This document shows positions 38,939 to 46,241 of a DNA stretch of 64,000 nt, piece after piece (positions within the stretch are counted from its first letter, which is position 1; every line of letters starts with the position of its first letter). The DNA lies in assembly GCF_003054965.1 (NCBI RefSeq), contig NZ_MIES01000026.1, positions 744,001 through 808,000 of the forward strand. The letters run 5' to 3'. This DNA is from Saccharospirillum sp. MSK14-1. GTDB lineage: Bacteria; Pseudomonadota; Gammaproteobacteria; Pseudomonadales; Natronospirillaceae. The notes beneath the pieces were generated by a model. It was not told the origin of the DNA, did not search any database, and was given only the letters and a program-made list of their open reading frames with translations. Both the position numbers and the translations under genes were made by a program.

Positions 38939-39453
38939 TGGTCACTGAATGGTCTTACGAGCTGACCTCGCCCGACGCCGTCAATGCGAAACCCTGGCCA
39001 GCCAATGTGCCGTTGCGCTTTGAGGAAGTCGAAGTCAAGCAGGGCGAGTTCAACCGCTTTTTGTATCAGTGGATTGGCCAGCACTGGAACTGGTTTATGA
39101 AACTGGAATGGTCGCTGGAGCAGTGGCGCGAACACACCGAACGTCCCGAGCACCGCATCTGGCTGTTAACGGTGCGCGGCACACCCGCCGGCTATGTCGA
39201 AATGGAACGTCAGGATGGCAACCAGGTTGAGTTTATTTCGGTCGGTCTGGCCAAGCCGTTTATCGGTCAGGGATTGGGTGGACCGATGTTGTCCGAAGCG
39301 TTAAAGGTTGCGTTCGAATGGACCGATGATGCCGGGCAACGTCCGGATCGCGTCTGGTTGCATACCTGTTCAGATGATCATCCCACTGCGCGCAATAACT
39401 ACGAAGCGCGCGGCTTCAAGGTGTTTAAAACCGAAGAATTTCCCGACCCTTAA
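38938..39453 (+). CDS. GNAT acetyltransferase, first of a tandem pair
   Basis: A 171-residue acetyltransferase. The acetyl-CoA site is in SVGLAKPFIGQGLGGPMLSEALKVAF. The protein ends in DDHPTARNNYEARGFKVFKTEEF. It starts on the rraA stop and is followed immediately (TAAATG) by a paralogue. The substrate is unknown. Confidence 0.87.
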   Translation: MVTEWSYELTSPDAVNAKPWPANVPLRFEEVEVKQGEFNRFLYQWIGQHWNWFMKLEWSLEQWREHTERPEHRIWLLTVRGTPAGYVEMERQDGNQVEFISVGLAKPFIGQGLGGPMLSEALKVAFEWTDDAGQRPDRVWLHTCSDDHPTARNNYEARGFKVFKTEEFPDP

Positions 39454-39960
39454 ATGACAACCGTCTGGTATTACGCGCTGGATCAGATGGACGATTTGCA
39501 AGCCAAAGCCTGGCCTGACAATCGCTCCTTGCGCTTTGCTGAAGCCGAACTCAAAAGCGGCGAATTGAACCGCTATTTTTACCAAAGCGTCGGTCGTGCC
39601 TGGCAATGGCAGGACGCTGATGACTGGCCACTCTCTCGCTGGCAAACACACACCGAACGCGCTGAGCTGCGTGTGTGGGTTTTATGGATTTCCGGCAGTC
39701 CGGCCGGTTATGTCGAGATGGAACGTCAGCAGGACGGCAGCGTGGAATTTATTTCCTTCGGACTGACGCCGCCGTTTTTAGGTCAGGGTTTGGGTGGGCC
39801 GTTATTGAGCGAGGCCGTCAAGGTCGCCTTTAACTGGCAGGATGATAATGGCCAGATTCCAACGCGCGTCTGGCTGACCACCTGCAGCGATGATCATCCC
39901 AACGCGCGCACGAATTACCAAGCGCGCGGCTTTCGTTTATTCAAAACCGAAACGGAATAG
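39454..39960 (+). CDS. GNAT acetyltransferase, second of a tandem pair
   Basis: A 168-residue paralogue of the preceding protein. Shared stretches include AKPWP/AKAWP, LRFEEVEVK/LRFAEAELK, PAGYVEMERQ, GQGLGGP and DDHP-AR-NY-ARGF, so the pair arose by tandem duplication and then diverged. The ATG directly follows the upstream TAA, so translation is coupled. It ends 12 bases before the convergent EamA gene. The substrate is unknown. Confidence 0.87.
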   Translation: MTTVWYYALDQMDDLQAKAWPDNRSLRFAEAELKSGELNRYFYQSVGRAWQWQDADDWPLSRWQTHTERAELRVWVLWISGSPAGYVEMERQQDGSVEFISFGLTPPFLGQGLGGPLLSEAVKVAFNWQDDNGQIPTRVWLTTCSDDHPNARTNYQARGFRLFKTETE

Positions 39961-39972
39961 GGCATCGAATCA

Positions 39973-40857
39973 TCAATTCGACCGCGCCTTACTCTGTTGA
40001 ATCCACAGACCTGCGATGATCAAACCCAGGCCGCCAAAGGTGAGCCACTGTAAGGGTTCACCGAGCACGATGTGAATTAAAAACAGGCTGATAAAGGGCG
40101 ATAAAAAAATCAGCGTGCCGATGCGGCTGGCGTTGCTGGTGTGGTGCATCGCCAGCTGCCAGAACACAAAAGTAATGCCCATTTCGAACACACCCACGTA
40201 GGCTAGACTCGCCGATACAGGCCATTCATTCAGCGCCGGCAGGCCATCGCGCCACAGCATCCACAGCACCAGCAGTGGAAAAGCGTACACAAAATTCTGG
40301 AACAGACCGATGATCGGCGGGCGATCATCACGGGTGTTCACCAGCCAGTAACCGGCCCACAACAGCGTTGAAGCCAACGCCAGAAACAGGCCGAAATAAT
40401 CGAGCGAGCCACTGACGTTTTGCCCGGCGATCGAGATAAACACCACGCCGGAATACCCGAGTAGCATGCCCGTTAAATCCCAGCGCGTCAGTCGATGGCC
40501 GAGAAACGGCACCGACAATAAACCGAGCGTGATGGCCCAGGTGTAATTCACCGGTTGTGCAACCTGCGCGGGTAACCGATCGTAAGCCTCAAACAGCACC
40601 GCGTAATACAAAACCGGATTGATCAGCCCCAAGCGAAACGCGGCTGTGCGATCCGACCACAGCCGGTTCAGGGCCGTGCGCAATTCATCGCGTATAGCCA
40701 GTGTTGCTAACAGCGCGATAATGGAAAACAGCGCGGCACCCGCCATTAACTGGCTGACGCTGACGTGCTGCAACGCGACTTTGAAAGCGGTGGCGACGGT
40801 GGACCAGAGCAGGACGGCGATCAGGGCGTAACCCAAAGCGCGGCGTTCGGATGACAT
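39973..40857 (-). CDS. EamA/DMT-family transporter
   Basis: A 294-residue inner-membrane protein with ten predicted membrane segments and the two EamA repeats (ALGYALIAVLLWSTVATAFKVAL at the start; LFLALASTLLWAGYWLVN for the second half). Family members export amino acids or other small metabolites. GAGG lies before the ATG. It stands alone, convergent with the acetyltransferase pair. The substrate cannot be read from sequence. Confidence 0.9.
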   Translation of the reverse strand: MSSERRALGYALIAVLLWSTVATAFKVALQHVSVSQLMAGAALFSIIALLATLAIRDELRTALNRLWSDRTAAFRLGLINPVLYYAVLFEAYDRLPAQVAQPVNYTWAITLGLLSVPFLGHRLTRWDLTGMLLGYSGVVFISIAGQNVSGSLDYFGLFLALASTLLWAGYWLVNTRDDRPPIIGLFQNFVYAFPLLVLWMLWRDGLPALNEWPVSASLAYVGVFEMGITFVFWQLAMHHTSNASRIGTLIFLSPFISLFLIHIVLGEPLQWLTFGGLGLIIAGLWIQQSKARSN

Positions 40858-40964
40858 GCAACAACCTCGGCAGACAGCGATTCAAACAACAACAACGAAT
40901 CGAAAACGGGGCAAGCCAGACTAAGCGGGAAGCTCGCTGGCTGCAACGGTGTCAGTGTTGGTTG

Positions 40965-42107
40965 TTAGAATTGCCACTCCACATACCAGCCACCGGAGAG
41001 CGCGTTGTAGTCGCTCAGATCAGGGCGCAGTTTCCAGGTGAACATCCAGCCAACGTTGGGGCCGAAACTGGAATTGGTTTTGATGTTGATATTGGTCTGA
41101 ATGTAATCCTGAGTTTCATACACCCGGCCGTTGTCGAGTGTGACGTCAAACGGTTCGGTATCTACGTAGTAGAGGCTGTTTTCAACCGTCATGTCGCGGC
41201 TATCGAAGAGGCGATAACCGAGGCCGATACCGAAGACGCCATAGCGACTGTCGTCGTTACGAACGTAGTGGTTGTCGTTGGCGATGCCCGGCCGCTCTTC
41301 TCCCCAGAAGGCCGATACGCCCAGACGGTTATTAACCCACAAGCCCAGTCCCCAGCGGTTGGTGCTCAGTGCCAGATCATTCGGATCGGCCGCGTTATTA
41401 CCGTCCCAGACGTAGAAGACGGTGACATCCAGATCGTCGTAGCCGTTGTCCTTTTCTTTGCGCTCGATGCGCAAATCGCCCTGAGTTCCGGGTGCCGGTG
41501 TAATGGGGCCGAATTCGCTCTGGTCGAGTCGGAAATAAAACAGGCCGTTCATGGTGACGCTAACTCGTTCACCTTTGTAGGTAAATGCCTGATCACCTTC
41601 GAAGCCGTCGAAGGCCAGGCGGTAACCGTTGAGGCGTTGCGGATCATCGGCCTGCAACAGAGTGCGCAAATCACTGGCCGCCTGAGTTTCAATGCGGCGC
41701 TTGCAGGCGGCGGCTTCATCGGCCGCGCTGCATTCGGAGCTGTATTCGCCGTCGATGGTTTCAATGCGACCGTTGAGGGGTTCGGGTTCGGCATCGTCCG
41801 ACGCCACGGCAATGGCCGCCCAGCGACCTTCAACACGACAGCCGGGTTGGGCGTTCAGGGCATCGGCGGGCAGTCGTTCATCGGTGCGTTCACGCAGCTC
41901 AATACGCCGAGCCTGAGGCCGGTTTTCAGACAGAAAGGCGGCTTCGAAATCGGCCAGCGCTTTGGCCTCGGCCTGTTTAAAGGCATCGTCACAGGCCTGG
42001 GCAACGGTCGCGGCACGCGCGCTGGCACTGGCGTCAAAGGGGCCTTCTTCTGCCAACAGTCCTGGGCTGATGGCCAGGGCTGAAAGCGCAATCAACAGCG
42101 AGCGCAT
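40965..42107 (-). CDS. Putative outer-membrane beta-barrel protein of unknown function
   Basis: A 380-residue secreted protein. Residues 1-19 are a signal peptide (MRSLLIALSALAISPGLLA). Residues ~20-150 are charged, alanine-rich and contain five cysteines (for example CRVEG and AAACKR). The C-terminal ~200 residues alternate polar and hydrophobic residues (LDVTVFYVW, NRLGVSAFWGEE, YGVFGIGLGYRLF, ENSLYYVD) and end in an aromatic F (WYVEWQF), the usual end of Bam-inserted barrels. GAGGA precedes the ATG. I recognise no family. It is a single-gene unit on the minus strand. Confidence 0.7.
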   Translation of the reverse strand: MRSLLIALSALAISPGLLAEEGPFDASASARAATVAQACDDAFKQAEAKALADFEAAFLSENRPQARRIELRERTDERLPADALNAQPGCRVEGRWAAIAVASDDAEPEPLNGRIETIDGEYSSECSAADEAAACKRRIETQAASDLRTLLQADDPQRLNGYRLAFDGFEGDQAFTYKGERVSVTMNGLFYFRLDQSEFGPITPAPGTQGDLRIERKEKDNGYDDLDVTVFYVWDGNNAADPNDLALSTNRWGLGLWVNNRLGVSAFWGEERPGIANDNHYVRNDDSRYGVFGIGLGYRLFDSRDMTVENSLYYVDTEPFDVTLDNGRVYETQDYIQTNINIKTNSSFGPNVGWMFTWKLRPDLSDYNALSGGWYVEWQF

Positions 42108-42279
42108 GCACGATCCTCGTTGGGTTTTGATGCTCTAGGTGAGCACCATAATAACAGGGCACTGACGAGAAACAGTGCTGGTGGTCATCTTTGTTAGCAG
42201 GAGGCCCTTAATGGTCTGCTTTTCCAAGCCAGAGTCGCTACTGTTAAAGTAGCCTCGCCCCCGGCCCTAGGAACCCAAT

Positions 42280-42738
42280 ATGCCCGACCTGATTGTTTCC
42301 CTGCAGCAATTACCGGCGCCGCCTGACCTGCCACAAGATTGTCAGCTGCAATCCGCCCAGGCGTGGGATCGCGAGGTAATAGTCGACTGGGTGCGGCGTG
42401 AATTTGGCACCGGCTGGGCCAGTGAAGTGGCCAATGGTTTAAGCGGACATCCCAGTCGGGTGTTGGTTGCTCGTCACGGTGCGCAACTGCTCGGCTTCGC
42501 CTGTTTTGATGTCACCTTTCCCGGTTTTTTTGGTCCGACCGGTGTCAGTGAAGCCGCGCGTGGTCTGGGGTTGGGCAAGGCCCTGCTGGTGGAATCGCTG
42601 CATCGTTTAAAGCAGCGTGGTTACGTCTACGGTTTTATCGGCGATGCCGGGCCGGTTGAATTTTATCGCAAAACGGTGGGAGCCGTCGCGGTGCCGGATG
42701 AACTGACCGGTGGCTATACCGAACCGTTGCAACCCTAA
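42280..42738 (+). CDS. GNAT acetyltransferase
   Basis: A 152-residue acetyltransferase. The acetyl-CoA site lies in TGVSEAARGLGLGKALLVESLHRLKQRGY, followed by IGDAGPVEFYRKTVGAV. AGGA precedes the ATG by eight bases. Unlike the tandem pair, it has a shorter N-terminal part and the VLVARHGAQLLGFACFDVTFPGFFG segment. It is monocistronic; the substrate is unknown. Confidence 0.86.
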   Translation: MPDLIVSLQQLPAPPDLPQDCQLQSAQAWDREVIVDWVRREFGTGWASEVANGLSGHPSRVLVARHGAQLLGFACFDVTFPGFFGPTGVSEAARGLGLGKALLVESLHRLKQRGYVYGFIGDAGPVEFYRKTVGAVAVPDELTGGYTEPLQP

Positions 42739-42753
42739 TCAACGGTCCTTTTT
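42724..42753 (+). terminator. Intrinsic terminator overlapping the end of the acetyltransferase gene
   Basis: CCGTTG (42724-42729) pairs with CAACGG (42740-42745) and is followed by TCCTTTTT. The stem starts inside the last codons of the gene. Confidence 0.55.
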
Positions 42754-42759
42754 CTGTGC

Positions 42760-42784
42760 AAAAAAAAGCCCTCGCGCGGAGGGC
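42760..42784 (-). terminator. Strong intrinsic terminator of the sugar ABC operon
   Basis: On the minus strand GCCCTC-CGCGC-GAGGGC (42768-42784) runs into seven T residues. It ends transcripts coming from the permease genes at 42865-44721. Confidence 0.88.
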
Positions 42785-42864
42785 AATAACGAAGACGGCG
42801 TTGCGGACAGATCGACAACGCCTTGCAGGACCACTTAATGTCTTAGGTTGTTTTTCTTCACGCT

Positions 42865-43707
42865 TTATTCTTTAACCCCACCTTGGGTCAGGCCAGCAAT
42901 AAACTGTTTCGACGCCAGCATAAAGGCGATGATGGTTGGGCCCATCATGATCAGAATGCCCGCAAACATCATGTGCCATTGAATCGCGAACTGCTGATTA
43001 AAACGTTGCAACCCCAACGTTAATGGGTAGTTGGATTCACTTTGCAAAAAGATCAGCGGCAGGAAGTATTCGTTCCAGGCTTGCACGAAGGTGAGCAGGG
43101 CGATGGTGGCAATGGCCGGACGCACCAACGGGAAAATAATACGACGGTAAATGGTGAACGGCAGCGCGCCATCCATCTTGGCCGCTTCTTCCAACTCGGT
43201 GGAAATGTTCTTCATAAAACTGACCAGAATAAACACGGCTACCGGCATCATGCTGGCGCTTTGCACCAGGATCACACCGAGCAGTGTATCGAGTAACCCC
43301 AGGCCACGAACGATGTCGAACAGCGGTGCCAACGCCAGCCGAATCGGAATGATCACACCCACCAGAAACAGCATAAAAATAAAGGTACTGCCGCGAAACG
43401 GCATACGCGCCAACACAAAGGCGGTGGTGCTGGCACAGAAGGTGACCAGAATCACCGAGCTGATGGAAATGATCGCCGAGTTCAAAAAGTACTGTGCGAA
43501 ATTCGCGTTGACCCAGGCCTTGGCAAAGTTGCTCCAGGTGACTGGGTCGGGCAGACCGAATGGTTCACGAAATACCTGACCAACGTTGGGTTTTAAGGCG
43601 TTAAGAACCGCGGCACCAAAGGGCACCAGCACAACCACGACCCAGGCCAGCATGATCAATTGCACGACCATCTGTTCGCGCTTATTGAGTTTGAAAATCT
43701 TGTCCAT
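42865..43707 (-). CDS. Carbohydrate ABC transporter permease (MalG/LacG-like)
   Basis: A 280-residue permease with six membrane segments and the conserved EAA loop (ELEEAAKMDGALPFTIYRRIIFPLVRPAIA) that contacts the ATPase. It belongs to the CUT1 oligosaccharide group. It follows the MalF-like gene by nine bases. With the binding protein and the neighbouring hexosaminidase and nag genes, the likely cargo is N-acetylglucosamine or chitooligosaccharide. No ATPase gene is present, so a shared MsmK/UgpC-type ATPase encoded elsewhere is needed. Confidence 0.93.
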   Translation of the reverse strand: MDKIFKLNKREQMVVQLIMLAWVVVVLVPFGAAVLNALKPNVGQVFREPFGLPDPVTWSNFAKAWVNANFAQYFLNSAIISISSVILVTFCASTTAFVLARMPFRGSTFIFMLFLVGVIIPIRLALAPLFDIVRGLGLLDTLLGVILVQSASMMPVAVFILVSFMKNISTELEEAAKMDGALPFTIYRRIIFPLVRPAIATIALLTFVQAWNEYFLPLIFLQSESNYPLTLGLQRFNQQFAIQWHMMFAGILIMMGPTIIAFMLASKQFIAGLTQGGVKE

Positions 43708-43716
43708 GGGTCGTCC

Positions 43717-44721
43717 TTAACTGCTGCGCAGGTTTTTCAGCGCCAGGAAGATGGCGGCCGGTAAAATTAACAAGGCGGTCATCAAACCAATTGCCGCGGC
43801 CATGCCGAAGTTGGTGTCGGTGGTGTCGGCGTTGCCACCGAAGGCGGTGCGAAACAGGAAGGTGCCCATGATGTCGGTCGAACGCAGCGGGCCCGCTTCG
43901 GGTCCCATGATCAGCAACACATAGTCGGCGTTGTTGAACACATCGACCATGACGATCACGGTGATCAGCACGAAAGCCGGACCAAGCACCGGCAGCACCA
44001 CGTTGCGGATCGATTGCCAGCGGTTAGCGCCATCGAGCATCGAGGCTTCGAGCAGGTCAGAACGCACCGCCAAAATACCCGACAAAATCAACATGATGGC
44101 AAAACCCATGCGGTGCCAGGTGTAGAACATCGCCATGGTAATAAGCGCGGTATCCTGGTCGCCTAAGAACGGAATGGCGCTGTCGACTAAACCGGTTTGT
44201 ACGAGAAAGGCGTTCAGCGGACCGCGTGGGTGAACGAACAGATCGAGCAAATAAGCCACGGCTGCACCGGCCATGGGATACGGCAAAAAGAACAACACCT
44301 GGTAGGTTTTTCGGCCCCAGGTTTTAAAGCTCAGCAGTAACGCCAAAGCAGTGCCGATGATCAGAAATGAGCCGATGATGACGACAAAAAAGATAACGTT
44401 TTGCACCAGGGCGTTGAGCATCTGGTCGCGGTAATAATCCTGAGTCAGGACTTTGGCGAAGTTGTCGAAACCGACAAATTCTTTCGGGCCAATACCCGGC
44501 CATTTGACCAGACTCAGCGAGAATAAAGCCATCAGCGGGATGAAATTAAAAATGCCGTAGAGCAGCACGCCGGGTGTTAACAATAAGGTGCGCTGAATTT
44601 TTTCCAGAGCGGTATAACTGAGCCAGGAACGGGGCATGGTATCGGATCTCGATGGCGTCTGAGTGTCGGATTTTGCGTCCGCAGAATGATCAGAGTCAGA
44701 GTGTAGCGTCATGATGGTCAC
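43717..44721 (-). CDS. Carbohydrate ABC transporter permease (MalF/UgpA-like)
   Basis: A 334-residue permease. A hydrophilic N-terminal tail (~40 residues) is followed by six membrane segments. The EAA-type loop reads EASMLDGANRWQSIRNVVLPVLGP. It forms the heteromeric channel with the MalG-like partner and lies between that gene and the binding-protein gene. The start is less certain: two methionines occur within the first four codons and another at residue 29. Confidence 0.92.
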   Translation of the reverse strand: MTIMTLHSDSDHSADAKSDTQTPSRSDTMPRSWLSYTALEKIQRTLLLTPGVLLYGIFNFIPLMALFSLSLVKWPGIGPKEFVGFDNFAKVLTQDYYRDQMLNALVQNVIFFVVIIGSFLIIGTALALLLSFKTWGRKTYQVLFFLPYPMAGAAVAYLLDLFVHPRGPLNAFLVQTGLVDSAIPFLGDQDTALITMAMFYTWHRMGFAIMLILSGILAVRSDLLEASMLDGANRWQSIRNVVLPVLGPAFVLITVIVMVDVFNNADYVLLIMGPEAGPLRSTDIMGTFLFRTAFGGNADTTDTNFGMAAAIGLMTALLILPAAIFLALKNLRSS

Positions 44722-44748
44722 ACGGGCTGAAGGTCGTGGAAAGGCAGT

Positions 44749-44792
44749 GGGCGGGTCAGACTGACCCGCCCCTGACCGGATAACCCGGTCAG
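44749..44792 (-). promoter_or_regulatory. Tandem hairpins between binding-protein and permease genes
   Basis: Two back-to-back perfect stems: GGGCGGGTCA/TGACCCGCCC (44749-44771) and CTGACCGG/CCGGTCAG (44772-44792). There is no T-run. In the mRNA they would protect the 3' end of the binding-protein message, giving more receptor than permease; that role is inferred. Confidence 0.65.
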
Positions 44793-44821
44793 CCTAGCGC
44801 ACTATCAATCGTGGGTAACGA

Positions 44822-46075
44822 TCAGAGTGCGCAGCGATCGGCGCCAATGTAACCGGCGTCGTTCAGGCCGCTTTGAATGTGCTCGGCCAGTTCACGGGCG
44901 GTGATTTCACCCGCCAGCAGTTGCTGCATGCCTTCAGACACCAGCGGGCGGTAACCCGGGTCAACGCTGATCAGCGCATCGTGGAAGAAGGGTTGAGCCG
45001 CCAGCGAGTTGCTGGAAATCATTTCCGCCGCGGCTTGCACGCGCTCGTTGTTCACATCCACCGGATGGTTGGAGGCGGGCACCGCTTCCACCATGTCGGC
45101 GAACAGCTGCGCGAACATGGGGGTGGTGTAGAACTCCATGACTTTCTTAACGGCATCGATGTCATCGGAATTGGGGTTGTACGCCAGGTGGGCATCGGTG
45201 AAACCGTAGACCTTATTGGCGTTACCCGGAATAGCCATAAAGCCCAGTTCCAGACTCGGATCAATCTGATACATCGGTGACGCCGGTGTGGCGGACCAGA
45301 TGCCGTCGATCATCATCGCCGAGGTACCCAGTGCAACACCGGTGCGCATGGCGCCGTAGTCATCGGCCAGCGGGTTGGGGTTCAGGTAGCCTTCATCCTG
45401 CCAGGATTTGAAACGTTCCATGGCGTCGACATACAGATCGTCGGTGAAGCACGCTTCGCCGGTGACCACTTGCTGCGCCCAGTCGTCGCCAGTCATGCCG
45501 GCCAGAATGGTTTCGTGCAGCACCTGGTTCAGGTACCAGCCGTCACGACCATCAACGTGCATCGGCACGATGCCCTGATCTTTCAATTCGGCAAAGGCCG
45601 CTTCCAGTTCATCCAGGGTGGTCGGTGCGCCGTCGAAAACGGCCTTGTTGTAGAGGATGGATTCCATCTGCATGACGAACGGTACGCCATAGACTTCGCC
45701 ATCGCTGCCGGTGGCGCCCGCTAAAGCGGCATCGCCAAAGGCACTCATATCGAGACCTAAGTCTGCAACCGGAGCAGCCACACCGGCATCGATCCAGGGC
45801 TGCATCCAGGCTGAACCGGCTTTGGCGTGGTACAGGTCTGGGCGATTGGTCTGCATATCGATCCGCAGTTTGGATTCAATGTCTTCGGTATAGACATTCA
45901 GATTGACCTGAACACCCGGGATCAGGTTCTTTTCGTTGATGTAATCAAACAGCGCTTCGTCTTGGACGCGCCAAGTATAGAGTTCCACCACGGTGTTTTC
46001 GGCGAATGCCAGCTGGCTGGTCGCCAGGGTAGCCGCGGCAGTAGCCAGTGCCAGGGATTGCTTGATGAGTTTCAT
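44822..46075 (-). CDS. Sugar ABC transporter substrate-binding protein
   Basis: A 417-residue secreted receptor of solute-binding family 1. Residues 1-25 form a signal peptide (MKLIKQSLALATAAATLATS, cleavage after AFA). The mature protein begins ENTVVELYTWRVQDEALFDYI. ASFG-type sugar-binding landmarks include GVPFVMQMESILYNKAVFD and GTSAMMIDGIWS. The start at 46075 has GAGG five bases upstream; the in-frame ATG at 46099 precedes that site. It is first in the importer operon, and an operator-like cluster lies at 46125-46179. The likely ligand is a chitooligosaccharide or GlcNAc (context). Confidence 0.92.
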   Translation of the reverse strand: MKLIKQSLALATAAATLATSQLAFAENTVVELYTWRVQDEALFDYINEKNLIPGVQVNLNVYTEDIESKLRIDMQTNRPDLYHAKAGSAWMQPWIDAGVAAPVADLGLDMSAFGDAALAGATGSDGEVYGVPFVMQMESILYNKAVFDGAPTTLDELEAAFAELKDQGIVPMHVDGRDGWYLNQVLHETILAGMTGDDWAQQVVTGEACFTDDLYVDAMERFKSWQDEGYLNPNPLADDYGAMRTGVALGTSAMMIDGIWSATPASPMYQIDPSLELGFMAIPGNANKVYGFTDAHLAYNPNSDDIDAVKKVMEFYTTPMFAQLFADMVEAVPASNHPVDVNNERVQAAAEMISSNSLAAQPFFHDALISVDPGYRPLVSEGMQQLLAGEITARELAEHIQSGLNDAGYIGADRCAL

Positions 46076-46124
46076 ACGAACCTCGTTTGTTTTTTTCATA
46101 ATGGATCATGCGAAATGGGCAAGC

Positions 46125-46179
46125 CCAATATAGTACCAATGATAGGACCAAGCAATACCCAATGATCGGACCGATCATT
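46125..46179. promoter_or_regulatory. Operator cluster upstream of the importer operon (candidate NagR sites)
   Basis: Read on the minus strand, ATTGGTACTATATTGG (46125-46140) shares GGTAYTATATTGG with the hexosaminidase/nagK region (48151-48163). CCAATGAT-A/C-GGACC occurs twice, 23 bases apart (46136-46149 and 46159-46172). The second copy is part of a 19-bp palindrome, AATGATCGG-A-CCGATCATT (46161-46179). A possible minus-strand -10, TATATT, is embedded in the first site. The left half ATTGGT matches the known NagR/DasR operator half-site. Confidence 0.55.
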
Positions 46180-46241
46180 TTCACCGAAGTTGGTTTCTAA
46201 CTTATTGTTTTTCGGTCGTTTTTTGCTTTTTTTGTGTTCTT

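Noticed and set aside
40851-42083. Plus-strand open frame of 410 codons opposite the outer-membrane protein gene
   Set aside because: The minus-strand frame has a signal peptide, a GAGGA ribosome site and a barrel C-terminus; the plus frame has none of these.
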